Shown here piece by piece: positions 8,178-15,471 of a stretch of DNA of 45,017 nucleotides. The stretch is from an uncultured Oscillibacter sp. (GTDB taxonomy: Bacteria > Bacillota > Clostridia > Oscillospirales > Oscillospiraceae), in the NCBI GenBank assembly GCA_949959305.1, contig CATLJA010000008.1, positions 1 through 45,017 of the forward strand, written 5' to 3'. The stretch's first letter is position 1. The number at the start of each line of letters is the position of its first letter. Position numbers and translations under genes: made by a program. A model generated the notes under the pieces. The model did not search any database, had not been told where the DNA came from, and saw nothing but the letters and a program-made list of their open reading frames with translations.

Positions 8178-8852
8178 ATGAAACTCAAAAAAGGCCTGCT
8201 CTGCGTCCTGGTTCTGGCGCTGCTGACGCTGCCCGTCTCCGCCCACGGCCGCCACGGCGGCTGCCACGGCCGGCCTGTCCGCCCCGTCCAGCCCGTCAAC
8301 CCCACCGTCACTGTCTGCACAGTGGAGGGCTGCGCCACCGCCGGACGGCATGTCCACAACGGCGTCACCTACTGCGGCTATCCCCACGAGAGCGGCGTCT
8401 GCGACAACAACTGCCGGGCCCTCTGCCCTCTGGAGGGCTGCCCCGAAACCGGGCGGCACGTCCACAACGGCGTCACTTACTGCGGCTATGCCCATGAAAA
8501 CGGCTTTTGCGGCGGCGGCTGCCGGGCCCTCTGCCCGGTTTACAACTGCCCCATTGACGGGCCGCACGCCCACGACGGCGTTACCTACTGCGGCTATCCC
8601 CACTATAACGGCTTCTGCGACGGCGCCTGCCGTCCCCTGTGCACCGCCGACGGCTGCGCCATCCAGGGACGGCACGACCACAACGGCGCTCTCTGCTGCG
8701 GCTACTACCACCTGGACGGCTTCTGCGACGGCACCTGCCGGGCCCTCTGCACGGTGGCGGGCTGCACTGTCCAGGGGAGGCACAGCCACAGCGGCGCGTC
8801 CTACTGCGGGGACTGCCATTCCGGCGGCTTCTGCGAGGGCATCTTCCACTGA
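8178..8852 (+). CDS. Secreted protein of five Cys/His-rich 36-residue repeats (unknown)
   Basis: 224 aa. A signal peptide (about 1-22, MKLKKGLLCVLVLALLTLPVSA) precedes a His/Pro-rich linker and five tandem repeats. Each full repeat has C-x4-C, GRHxHNG, YCGY, a lone His, then C-x3-C and a terminal Leu before the next Cys; the fifth is cut short after GGFCEG. This gives about six Cys and three His per repeat, a pattern suited to metal binding or dense disulfides. The protein should lie outside the membrane. AGGAGG lies 8 nt before the ATG and a good promoter is upstream. I recognise no named domain. The neighbouring Cys-rich DUF1540 and TauE/SafE genes make a sulfur or metal theme possible, but that is inference. 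Confidence 0.85.
   Translation: MKLKKGLLCVLVLALLTLPVSAHGRHGGCHGRPVRPVQPVNPTVTVCTVEGCATAGRHVHNGVTYCGYPHESGVCDNNCRALCPLEGCPETGRHVHNGVTYCGYAHENGFCGGGCRALCPVYNCPIDGPHAHDGVTYCGYPHYNGFCDGACRPLCTADGCAIQGRHDHNGALCCGYYHLDGFCDGTCRALCTVAGCTVQGRHSHSGASYCGDCHSGGFCEGIFH
8316..8849 (+). repeat. Five in-frame 108-bp tandem repeats
   Basis: Repeat starts (the first TGC codon) fall at 8316, 8424, 8532, 8640 and 8748, exactly 108 bp apart; the last unit is partial. Units differ at many synonymous and some coding positions while Cys and most His codons are retained, so the array is not a recent duplication and is under protein-level constraint. Confidence 0.93.
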
Positions 8853-8869
8853 AATCCAAGCCGGGTTCC

Positions 8870-8899
8870 GGGACCGCCTGCGGGCGGTCCCGCTTTTTT
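8870..8899 (+). terminator. Intrinsic terminator of the repeat-protein gene
   Basis: GGGACCGCC pairs with GGCGGTCCC around a short loop and is followed by GCTTTTTT, 18 bp past the stop codon. The remaining interval to the DUF1540 gene shows nothing else. Confidence 0.92.
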
Positions 8900-9068
8900 G
8901 CCAAAATTTTCCGCCCGCGAACCGCGCATACCCGGCGCTTTCCGGCGCACACTAGAAAGGCGCTGACGAGGCACGACACTCTCTCCTTTCCACGTGAACA
9001 CGCGCTGGGGGGACAGATGGCCGGCCCCTCAGCGCCCTAAAAAATCTTCACGCGGGAGGAGCAAAGTC

Positions 9069-9260
9069 ATGACGAAGGACTGCACCAACGGCGGCTGCGC
9101 CTGCACGCCCAACCAGAGCATCAAATGCACGGTGACCAGCTGCGCCAACCACTGCCAGGACACCGGCTACTGCGGCCTGAACACCATCCAGGTGGGCACC
9201 CATGAAACCAACCCCACTATGGTGGAGTGCACCGACTGCCAGAGCTTCAAGCTGAAATGA
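9069..9260 (+). CDS. DUF1540 small Cys-rich protein
   Basis: 63 aa with eleven or so residues in the DUF1540 pattern: SIKCTVTSCANHCQDTGYCGLNTI followed by IQVGTHETNPTMVECTDCQSF. DUF1540 proteins are short, widespread in spore-forming clostridia, and of unknown biochemical role; the conserved cysteines suggest metal binding. GGGAGGAG lies 7-8 nt before the chosen ATG, and an upstream extension has no ribosome binding site. It sits between two other unusual genes (Cys/His repeat protein and TauE half-proteins) but with its own terminator-like structure. Confidence 0.88.
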   Translation: MTKDCTNGGCACTPNQSIKCTVTSCANHCQDTGYCGLNTIQVGTHETNPTMVECTDCQSFKLK

Positions 9261-9262
9261 GC

Positions 9263-9330
9263 CGGAACGGACCGCACTGTGTGAATCCCGTCCCGGGGGC
9301 AGGCTTCACGCCGTTCCGTCTGTTCTTTCT
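9263..9330 (+). terminator. Long imperfect stem-loop after the DUF1540 gene
   Basis: CGGAACGG pairs with CCGTTCCG and, further in, GTGTGAA faces TTCACGC, capped by a CCCG/GGGG helix. A pyrimidine-rich tract (TCTGTTCTTTCTCT) follows. It is probably the terminator of the DUF1540 gene; a structured RNA is less likely. Confidence 0.5.
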
Positions 9331-9332
9331 CT

Positions 9333-9360
9333 CCCCACAAAATCCGCGGATTTTGTGGGG
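9333..9360. repeat. Perfect 28-bp palindrome
   Basis: The half-site CCCCACAAAATCCG is followed directly by its exact reverse complement. No T-run follows on the + strand. It lies immediately before the dispersed repeat copy and the TauE gene, so it could be an operator, a second terminator, or part of a small inserted element. Confidence 0.75.
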
Positions 9361-9365
9361 TTACA

Positions 9366-9391
9366 TAGGGCCTGTTCACATAAGGCCCCAG
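9366..9391 (+). repeat. Dispersed 25-bp repeat, copy 1
   Basis: TAGGGCCTGTTCACA, then AAG and CCCCAG, recurs in inverted orientation at 36527-36551 with one substitution and one 1-bp indel. Both copies sit just before the AAGGAGG of a downstream gene. See findings. Confidence 0.8.
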
Positions 9392-9406
9392 AAAGGAGGC
9401 GGCGGC

Positions 9407-9760
9407 ATGAAAGCAGCCTGGACGGCCCGTCTGGCGGGGGCGGCGGCGGGCCTGGCCAACGGCCTGTTCGGCGGGGGCGGCGGCATGGTCTTCCTGCCCA
9501 TCCAGTCCCGCTGGGGGGACTTGAGCCAGCGGAAGCTCTACGCCACCTGCGTGGGGGTCATCTTCCCGGTGTGCCTGGTGTCGGCGGCGGTGTACGTCTG
9601 GAAGGGCGGCGTGTCCCTGGCGGAGGCCCTGCCCTACCTGGCCGGGGGCCTCGCCGGCGGCTGGCTTGGCGGAAAGCTCTACGGAAGGATTTCCACCAGG
9701 CTTTTAAAGTGGCTGTTCGCCGCCTTTCTTTTCTACGCGGGGGTGAAATATCTGCTGTGA
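9407..9760 (+). CDS. TauE/SafE-family half-transporter, first subunit
   Basis: 117 aa with about four membrane segments. Its opening AAGLANGLFGGGGGMVFLP is the glycine-rich TauE/SafE repeat motif. Full-length family members (about 250 aa) carry two such repeats and export sulfite, sulfonates or sulfoacetate. Here each repeat is a separate gene: this stop codon overlaps the GTG of the next half (GTGA), so the two should be made in equal amounts and pair. AAAGGAGG lies 8 nt before the ATG. A frameshifted single gene is less likely because both halves are intact and start properly. Confidence 0.85.
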   Translation: MKAAWTARLAGAAAGLANGLFGGGGGMVFLPIQSRWGDLSQRKLYATCVGVIFPVCLVSAAVYVWKGGVSLAEALPYLAGGLAGGWLGGKLYGRISTRLLKWLFAAFLFYAGVKYLL

Positions 9761-10131
9761 CGGACTGGATTATCCCCTTCCTCTGCGGTCTGGGGGCCAG
9801 CGTCGTTTCCGCCTGGGGCGTGGGGGGCGGGACGCTGCTGCTGCTGGTGATGACCCTCTTTCTGGGGGTGGACCAGCGGACGGCCCAGGGGGTGAACCTG
9901 CTGTTCTTCCTCCCCACCGCCGCCAGCGCCCTGGCCTGCCACGCAAAGGGCGGCTACCTGGACAAGCCCACGCTGAAGGCCGCCGTGCCTGCGGCGGCGG
10001 CCGCCGCGCTGGCAGGGGCCTGGGTGTCCAACAACCTGGACGTGGAGGTCCTGCGCAGGCCCTTCGGCGTGTACCTCCTCCTCTCCGGGGCCGGCTTAAT
10101 CTGGCCCAAAAAGAAAGAGCGGGAGCCCTGA
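9757..10131 (+). CDS. TauE/SafE-family half-transporter, second subunit
   Basis: 124 aa, about four membrane segments, with GLGASVVSAWGVGGGTLLLLVM as the second TauE/SafE repeat motif and GVDQRTAQGVNLLFFLPTAASAL typical of the family. The start is the GTG inside GTGA at the end of the first half-gene; an earlier start in this frame would run through that gene. It ends in a lysine/glutamate-rich tail (PKKKEREP). Substrate (sulfite, organosulfonate or another anion) cannot be told from sequence. A strong terminator follows. Confidence 0.85.
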   Translation: MTDWIIPFLCGLGASVVSAWGVGGGTLLLLVMTLFLGVDQRTAQGVNLLFFLPTAASALACHAKGGYLDKPTLKAAVPAAAAAALAGAWVSNNLDVEVLRRPFGVYLLLSGAGLIWPKKKEREP

Positions 10132-10137
10132 GCGGAC

Positions 10138-10172
10138 GCCGCCCCTCGCAGGAGGGGCGGCGGTCTTTAAGT
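10138..10172 (+). terminator. Intrinsic terminator after the TauE pair
   Basis: CGCCGCCCCTC pairs with GAGGGGCGGCG around GCAG, followed by GTCTTTAA. It separates the TauE unit from the magnesium riboswitch promoter. Confidence 0.8.
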
Positions 10173-10259
10173 GCGGGGCGGAGAACCGCCTTCCCCTGTC
10201 CATGGCCCTCCGGTTCCCTGTGAGCTTCCGCCTTTGTGCGCTTCTTCGGGCCGCCGCCC

Positions 10260-10288
10260 TTGACAGGGACGGGAATTAGGCATAATAT
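10260..10288 (+). promoter_or_regulatory. Sigma-A promoter of the mgtE leader
   Basis: A perfect TTGACA at 10260-10265 is followed by CATAATATAG at 10281-10290. TAATAT gives a 17-bp spacer and CATAAT a 15-bp spacer. Transcription would begin just before the riboswitch. Confidence 0.75.
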
Positions 10289-10311
10289 AGACAGGTATGG
10301 AAAACTTCACA

Positions 10312-10460
10312 CAGTCCGGTAGGTAAGGCTGCCACAAGGATATGGGTCGCTGCCGCGAAGTGATGGAGACATCACCAGCTGGTTTGAACAGGCGATATCG
10401 AACGGGAAGGTATCATCTAACGCGATTTCACCGCCTTGTGAGGCTAAAGCTCAAACGGTA
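10312..10460 (+). ncRNA. M-box (ykoK) magnesium riboswitch
   Basis: The leader carries the M-box core in order: GTAGGTAAGGCTGCC, GGATATGGGTCGCTGCCG, GAA, GAGAC, and after a variable arm the closing GCTAAAGCTC. M-boxes bind several Mg2+ ions and switch off Mg2+ importers when Mg2+ is plentiful. The next gene is the Mg2+ transporter mgtE, 115 bp downstream, with a terminator between them. Assignment rests on matching conserved blocks by eye; boundaries are approximate. Confidence 0.86.
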
Positions 10461-10499
10461 GGGGCGGCGCGCGGAGCGCCCGCCTGTCAGAGGAGGCTT

Positions 10500-10545
10500 C
10501 CTCCAGTCGTACCGGCCGGGACGATTGGAGGTTTTCGCGTTTTTC
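10500..10545 (+). terminator. Riboswitch expression-platform terminator
   Basis: CCTCCAGTCGT pairs with ACGATTGGAGG (one G-T pair) around a 10-nt loop and is followed by TTTTCGCGTTTTT. The alternative short hairpin AGGAGG-CTT-CCTCC just upstream uses the 5' strand of this stem and could act as antiterminator. This fits Mg2+-dependent premature termination before mgtE. Confidence 0.85.
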
Positions 10546-10573
10546 GCCATCTGCGAGGAGAGGAGGTCCCGGC

Positions 10574-11956
10574 ATGTTTGAACTGCAAAAGGAGCGGGCG
10601 GAGCTGCTGGAAAAAATCGAGGAGCTGTTCGCCCGAAAACGCTACGCTGAGCTGCGGGACCTGCTGCTGCCCATGGAGGCGGCGGACATCGCCGCCCTCT
10701 GCACGGATTTGGACGAGAAGGTGCCGGTGGTCTTCCGGCTGCTGCCCAAGGAGCTGGCGGCGGAGGTCTTCGTGGAGCTGGACAGCGACGACCAGGAGCT
10801 CTTGATCGGCAGCTTCTCCAACACGGAGCTGAAGGAGGTCCTGGACGAGCTTTACCTGGACGACGCCGCCGACATCGTGGAGGAGATGCCCGCCGGGGTG
10901 GTGAAGCGCATCCTGCGCCACTGCGACCCGGAGATGCGCAAAAGCATCAACGAGGTGCTGAAATACCCGGAGGACTCTGCCGGCAGCATCATGACCACGG
11001 AGTTCGTGGACCTGAAGGCCAACATGACGGTGGCGGACGCGCTTAAGCGCATCCGCCGGACGGGGCCGGACAAGGAGACCATCAACATCTGCTATGTCAC
11101 CGACGAGCGGCGGCATCTGATTGGCCTTCTGACCATCCGCACCCTCCTTCTGGCGGAGGAGGACGACGTCATCGGCGACATCATGGAGCGGAACCTCATC
11201 GCCGTCCAGACCCTGGACGACCAGGAGGCCGTGGCCCGGGCCCTGGGAAAGTACGACTTTCTGGCCCTGCCGGTGGTGGACAAGGAGGAGCGCCTGGTGG
11301 GCATCGTCACCGTGGACGACGCCATCGACGTTCTCCAGGAGGAGGTCACGGAGGACATCGAGAAGATGGCCGCCATCCTGCCCTCCGACAAGCCCTACCT
11401 GAAAACCAGCACCCTGGAAACCTATAAGGCCCGCATCCCCTGGCTGCTGCTGCTGATGATTTCCGCCACCTTCACCGGGCAGATCATTGCCAGCTTTGAA
11501 AGCGCCCTGGCGGCGGCCACCATCCTCACCGCCTATATCCCCATGCTGATGGACAGCGGCGGCAACTGCGGCTCCCAGGCCAGCGTCACCGTCATACGGG
11601 GCCTCTCCCTGGGGGAGATTACCTTCTCCGACTTCTTCCGGGTCCTCTGGAAGGAGCTACGGGTGGCGGCGGTCTGCGGCGTGACGCTGGCGGCGGCGAA
11701 TTTTGCAAAGCTGATGCTGGTGGACCGGATGCTGTTCCACAACGCCCTGGTAACCGTGCCTGTGGCGGCGGTAATCTGCGGCACGCTGGTGTGCACGGTG
11801 GTCTGCGCCAAGCTGGTGGGCTGCTCCCTGCCGCTGCTGGCCAAGCGCCTCGGCTTCGACCCGGCGGTGATGGCCTCTCCCTTCATCACCACCATCGTGG
11901 ACGCGCTGTCCCTGCTGATTTACTTCCGCTTCGCCTCGGCGGTTCTGGGGCTTTAA
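10574..11956 (+). CDS. mgtE: Magnesium transporter MgtE
   Basis: 460 aa. A Mg2+ channel gated by intracellular Mg2+. Order of domains: N-terminal superhelical MgtE_N (about 1-130, with DAADIVEEMP), paired CBS domains (about 135-255, with AGSIMTTEFV and FLALPVVDKEERLVGIVTVDDAIDV), a linker helix, and five membrane segments (about 290-455) including LMDSGGNCGSQA, the pore-lining block. Start has AGGAGG 9 nt upstream. Expression is under an M-box and terminator, consistent with uptake. Its stop overlaps the convergent SnoaL-like gene by 4 bp. Confidence 0.96.
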   Translation: MFELQKERAELLEKIEELFARKRYAELRDLLLPMEAADIAALCTDLDEKVPVVFRLLPKELAAEVFVELDSDDQELLIGSFSNTELKEVLDELYLDDAADIVEEMPAGVVKRILRHCDPEMRKSINEVLKYPEDSAGSIMTTEFVDLKANMTVADALKRIRRTGPDKETINICYVTDERRHLIGLLTIRTLLLAEEDDVIGDIMERNLIAVQTLDDQEAVARALGKYDFLALPVVDKEERLVGIVTVDDAIDVLQEEVTEDIEKMAAILPSDKPYLKTSTLETYKARIPWLLLLMISATFTGQIIASFESALAAATILTAYIPMLMDSGGNCGSQASVTVIRGLSLGEITFSDFFRVLWKELRVAAVCGVTLAAANFAKLMLVDRMLFHNALVTVPVAAVICGTLVCTVVCAKLVGCSLPLLAKRLGFDPAVMASPFITTIVDALSLLIYFRFASAVLGL

Positions 11957-12372
11957 AACCAGGCGGCGGGGCCCTCCCGGAAGCGGGGCTCCGGCCCCTC
12001 CCGGTAGGGGTCGTAGCGAGACTCGTTGCAGCCGAATTCCTGCAAGAAGCAAATCTGCCCCGCCGGGGTCCAGCGGACAAGGGACATCCCGTCGAAGGAC
12101 TCCACCCGGCCGCCGTTCATCCGGTCCCGGAAATGCCACTGGACCACGGTCTGGTCCTGCTTATGGAAAAACTGCTGAATGTCCCATTGGAGGACGCTCC
12201 CCCGGGTGTTCCACTCCTGGAACCAGTGCCGGATCTTTTCGGAGCCATGGTACTCCGGCCCCCAGCTCTCAATGTAAACGGCGTCCCGGGCGAAGACGTC
12301 CAGTATGCCCATATCCGTCTTTTTCAGCCACATGTCAAACCAGAGGCGGACTGTGTTTTCACGCTGCTCCAT
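11953..12372 (-). CDS. SnoaL-like/NTF2-fold protein
   Basis: 139 aa. RLWFDMWLKKTDMGILDVFARDAVYIESWGPEYHG, followed by KIRHWFQEW and a C-terminal WHFRDRMNGG / FDGMSLVRW pattern, matches SnoaL-like proteins of the NTF2 fold. Members are often small enzymes or binding proteins of unknown substrate. GGGGG lies about 9 nt before the ATG. It probably follows the HAD gene in one transcript (55-bp gap holding a GGGCCTC/GAGGCCC hairpin). Confidence 0.8.
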   Translation of the reverse strand: MEQRENTVRLWFDMWLKKTDMGILDVFARDAVYIESWGPEYHGSEKIRHWFQEWNTRGSVLQWDIQQFFHKQDQTVVQWHFRDRMNGGRVESFDGMSLVRWTPAGQICFLQEFGCNESRYDPYREGPEPRFREGPAAWF

Positions 12373-12427
12373 GCCGGTTCCCCCTTATCTTCTTTCCGCG
12401 GCGGGCCTCTCCGGGAGGCCCGCCCTT

Positions 12428-13048
12428 TCACTCCGCCGCGATGGCCCGGACCTCCAGCAGGTCCCGGACGACGTAGTCCGCTCTCCCGGCCCCGGAGGGG
12501 GAGTAGAAGACGCTTTTTACCCCGGCGCTTTTGGCGCAGTCCACATCCAGGGTCCGGTCCCCCACGTAATAGACCCGATCCCTTTCCAGGCGGTGCTTTT
12601 CCAGCAGGTAGAGCAGGCCGTCGGGGGCGGGCTTCCGGGGGAAGCCGTTCAGGCTGGAGACCACATCCTTAAAAAACCGCCCCAGCCCCAGGTTTTCCAA
12701 TACCGGCGCAGTGGTGCTTCCCCGGTGGGTATAGACGAAATGGGCGGCTCCCAGGGCGGCGGTTTCCTCCAGAACCTCCCGGGCGTGGGGCATGGCGGTG
12801 ATTTCCAGATACCGCCCGCCGCTGATTTCGGAGTAGCGGCTCTTGATTTCCTGAAAGCTCCGGCCGGTTCTGGCGGCGGCATAGCCCACCACGTCGCTGA
12901 CGGAGCCCTCCGTGGCTCGGCGGCGGATTTCCTCCTCCTCCATAGGGACCCCCAGCTCCTCCAGCGTCCGGCGGAGGCTGGAGACGATTACGCCGTAGGA
13001 GTCCAGCAGGGTCCCGTCCAGGTCCCAGATAAAGGCTTTGCCGTTCAT
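12428..13048 (-). CDS. HAD-superfamily phosphatase (phosphoglycolate phosphatase-like)
   Basis: 206 aa. Motif I is FIWDLDGTLLDSYG (nucleophile Asp9), with a helical cap, motif II FVYTHRGS, a lysine in GFPRKPAPDGLLYL and motif IV VYYVGDRTLDVDCAKSAGVKSV. This is the Gph/PgmB-type pattern. Start has GGGAGG upstream. It is divergent from the amylase gene, whose promoter lies in the 196-bp interval between them. Substrate unknown. Confidence 0.9.
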   Translation of the reverse strand: MNGKAFIWDLDGTLLDSYGVIVSSLRRTLEELGVPMEEEEIRRRATEGSVSDVVGYAAARTGRSFQEIKSRYSEISGGRYLEITAMPHAREVLEETAALGAAHFVYTHRGSTTAPVLENLGLGRFFKDVVSSLNGFPRKPAPDGLLYLLEKHRLERDRVYYVGDRTLDVDCAKSAGVKSVFYSPSGAGRADYVVRDLLEVRAIAAE

Positions 13049-13152
13049 AGGCGTTTCCTCCCAAAGTCAGGTGAATTTCCCGGCCATTATACCAGCTCCG
13101 GCGGGCGCTGTCCAGAGGGGCGCGGCGGGATCCGCCCCTTCGGAGAATTTCC

Positions 13153-13181
13153 TCGACCTTTTTGGAAACCTGTGGTATAAT
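13153..13181 (+). promoter_or_regulatory. Promoter of the amylase-family gene
   Basis: A perfect TATAAT at 13176-13181 with a weaker TCGACC 17 bp upstream. It is followed by a 63-bp leader to the start codon. Confidence 0.65.
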
Positions 13182-13244
13182 ACCCCTGTTTCCTCCGCCG
13201 CGAGACGCGGCGGTTCACCTCCGCCAAGAAAGGACGGCCAAATT

Positions 13245-14555
13245 ATGTGGGCTGACAAAAGCGTATTCTATCAAATTTATCCCCTGGGCTTCTGCGGGGC
13301 CCCCCGGGAAAACGACGGCGTTACCGTAAACCGCATCGGCAAAATCGCGGACTGGGCCCCTCACATTCAAAAGCTTGGAGCCGACGCGGTTTACCTCTCC
13401 CCCATCTTTGAAAGCGACCGCCACGGCTACGACACCCGGGACTACCGGAAAGTGGACTGCCGCCTGGGGACCAACCAGGACTTCGCCAGGGTGGCGGAGG
13501 CCCTCCGCAGCCACGGCATAAAAGTGGTGCTGGACGGCGTGTTCAACCACGTGGGCCGGGGCTTCTGGGCCTTCCAGGACGTGCGGGAGAAGAAGTGGGA
13601 CTCCCCCTACAAGGACTGGTTCCACATCAATTTCGACGGCAGCTCCAATTACAACGACGGCTTCTGGTACGAGGGCTGGGAGGGCCACTTCGAGCTTGTG
13701 AAGCTGAACCTCCGCAACCCGGCGGTGGTGGATTACCTTCTGGACTGCGTAAGGTTCTGGGTGGAGGAATTCGGCATCGACGGCCTCCGGCTGGACGTGG
13801 CCTACTGCCTGGAGCCCGACTTCCTCCGCCGCCTCCGCGCCTTCACCGGGGAACTGAAGCCGGAGTTCTTCCTGGTGGGGGAGACCCTCCACGGGGACTA
13901 CAACCGCTGGGTGGGGGACGGCCTGCTCCACAGCTGCACCAACTACGAGTGCTACAAGGGCCTTTACTCCAGCCTGAATTCCATGAACCTCTTTGAGATT
14001 GTCCACAGCCTCAAGCGCCAGTTCGGCCCGGAGCCCTGGACCCTCTACAAGGGAAAGCGCCTTCTCTGCTTCGCCGACAACCACGACGTGACCCGGGCCG
14101 CCAGCATCCTCACAAACCCGGCCCACCTGCCCCTGATTTACGGCCTGGTCTTCGGCATGCCCGGCATCCCCTGCCTGTACTATGGCAGCGAGTGGGGAGC
14201 CAGGGGTGAGAAGTCCCAGGGGGATGACGCCCTCCGCCCCTCCTTTGACCAGCCGGAGTGGACGGACCTGACGGACCGGATTGCCGCCATGGCAAGGGCC
14301 CACCGGGAAAGCGAGGCCCTGTGCTATGGGGACTTCAAGGATATCGTTCTGACAAACCACCAGACCATTTTCCAGCGCCGGACGGACGGCGAGCGGGTGC
14401 TGGTGGCGGTCAACGCCTCGGACGCGCCCTACACCGCCCATTTTGACGCGGGCTGCGGCCGGGCGGTGGACCTTATCACGGGAACGCCCCACGACTTCGG
14501 CGGCGGCAGCGAGCTGCCCCCGTACAGCGTGGCGTTTTGGAAGTGCGAGCGGTAA
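13245..14555 (+). CDS. GH13 alpha-amylase-family glycoside hydrolase
   Basis: 436 aa, no signal peptide, so cytoplasmic. The four GH13 regions are present: DGVFNH (97-102), GLRLDVAYC with nucleophile Asp184, VGETLHG with acid/base Glu213, and ADNHDVTR with Asp281. The N-terminus VFYQIYPLGFCG and a short C-terminal beta domain resemble small maltodextrin-degrading enzymes (cyclomaltodextrinase or alpha-glucosidase type) rather than secreted amylases. AAAGGA precedes the ATG. It stands alone between its own promoter and a two-way terminator. Exact bond specificity cannot be read from sequence. Confidence 0.93.
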   Translation: MWADKSVFYQIYPLGFCGAPRENDGVTVNRIGKIADWAPHIQKLGADAVYLSPIFESDRHGYDTRDYRKVDCRLGTNQDFARVAEALRSHGIKVVLDGVFNHVGRGFWAFQDVREKKWDSPYKDWFHINFDGSSNYNDGFWYEGWEGHFELVKLNLRNPAVVDYLLDCVRFWVEEFGIDGLRLDVAYCLEPDFLRRLRAFTGELKPEFFLVGETLHGDYNRWVGDGLLHSCTNYECYKGLYSSLNSMNLFEIVHSLKRQFGPEPWTLYKGKRLLCFADNHDVTRAASILTNPAHLPLIYGLVFGMPGIPCLYYGSEWGARGEKSQGDDALRPSFDQPEWTDLTDRIAAMARAHRESEALCYGDFKDIVLTNHQTIFQRRTDGERVLVAVNASDAPYTAHFDAGCGRAVDLITGTPHDFGGGSELPPYSVAFWKCER

Positions 14556-14609
14556 TCCCTCCCTCTCGGTCCGCCGCCGGCCGGATTCCCGGAGGCATAA
14601 CCGTCGCCA

Positions 14610-14640
14610 AAAGCCCCCGCCTTCCGGCGGGGGTTTTCCT
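14610..14640. terminator. Bidirectional terminator
   Basis: AAGCCCCCGCC pairs with GGCGGGGG around TTCC, with TTTT on the + side and AAAA before it. It lies between the convergent amylase and Crp/Fnr genes and can serve both. Confidence 0.9.
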
Positions 14641-14646
14641 TATTCC

Positions 14647-15342
14647 TTATTCCAGCGCGCTCCAGGCGCTCCGCCCCTTCCCGGCGGAGAGGAGGGTGAA
14701 CTCGTTCTTCCGGAAGCGGATCAGCCCCTCCTCCTCCATCCGGCTCAGCTCGTGGGACAGGGCGCTGCGGTTCACGCAGAGGAAGGCCGCCAGCTCCTCC
14801 CGGGAAAAGGGAATGCGGAACGTATGGGTCCCCCGCCGCTCCGCCTGCATGGCGAGGTAGACCAGCACCCGGTCCCGGAGGCCCCGCTGGGCCAGTATCG
14901 CCAGGCGGTAGTGCTTGCGGAGGCTGTCGTCGGAGAGGATGGTCAGCAGGTTCCGCCGCAAAAGCTCCCGCGCCTCCCCGGGCAAAGCCCCCGGCTCCAG
15001 CAGCAGCGCCCCCGGGAGCCGGAGGACCCGGAGCTCCCCGGCGGCCACGGCGTAGTACGGCGAACGGCGGCTGCGGGTGCAGATCAAATCCGTCCCCAGG
15101 GTATAGCCGGGCCCCAGCGCGTCCATCAGGCTGCTGGTTCCGTCGGAAAAAATCTGGGAAATCTGGACCTTCCCCCGGAGGACCACCGCGAACCAGTCCA
15201 CCCGGTCCCCCGGCGCGATGAGGACCGACTGCTTTTCAAACTCCCGGAGCTTCCCCCGGGGCAGGATTTCCCCCTCCAGCGCCTCCGGCGGCAGGCCCTG
15301 GAACAAGCGGCATTCGCTCAGTGGGGACAGCGGCGCGTCCAT
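14647..15342 (-). CDS. Crp/Fnr-family transcriptional regulator
   Basis: 231 aa. An N-terminal cyclic-nucleotide-like beta-roll (about 15-130, with ECRLFQGLPPEAL and DWFAVVLRGKVQI), a dimer helix, and a C-terminal winged helix (about 150-220) with SREELAAFLCVNRSALSHELSRMEEEGLI, the Crp-type recognition element. There is no Fnr-style N-terminal cysteine cluster, so it is not an obvious FeS oxygen sensor. The chosen ATG has GAGGGGG about 9 nt upstream. The effector and targets are unknown; the convergent neighbour is not a likely target. Confidence 0.92.
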   Translation of the reverse strand: MDAPLSPLSECRLFQGLPPEALEGEILPRGKLREFEKQSVLIAPGDRVDWFAVVLRGKVQISQIFSDGTSSLMDALGPGYTLGTDLICTRSRRSPYYAVAAGELRVLRLPGALLLEPGALPGEARELLRRNLLTILSDDSLRKHYRLAILAQRGLRDRVLVYLAMQAERRGTHTFRIPFSREELAAFLCVNRSALSHELSRMEEEGLIRFRKNEFTLLSAGKGRSAWSALE

Positions 15343-15401
15343 AGGCGTTTTCCCCCTCTGCAATCTTCTTCAGGAAATGACGCCGGGAGAACCGCCGTCA
15401 A

Positions 15402-15430
15402 GGGGGATTTCACCAAAAGGGAAATCCCCC
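15402..15430. terminator. Hairpin between the Crp and Imm26 genes
   Basis: GGGGGATTTC pairs with GAAATCCCCC around a 9-nt loop, 42 bp past the Imm26-like stop. It lacks a good T-run but is placed to end the Imm26 transcript. Confidence 0.5.
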
Positions 15431-15471
15431 AATAAAGCGGAAGTTGCCCGCGTCATCCGTTTTGCCATTTT

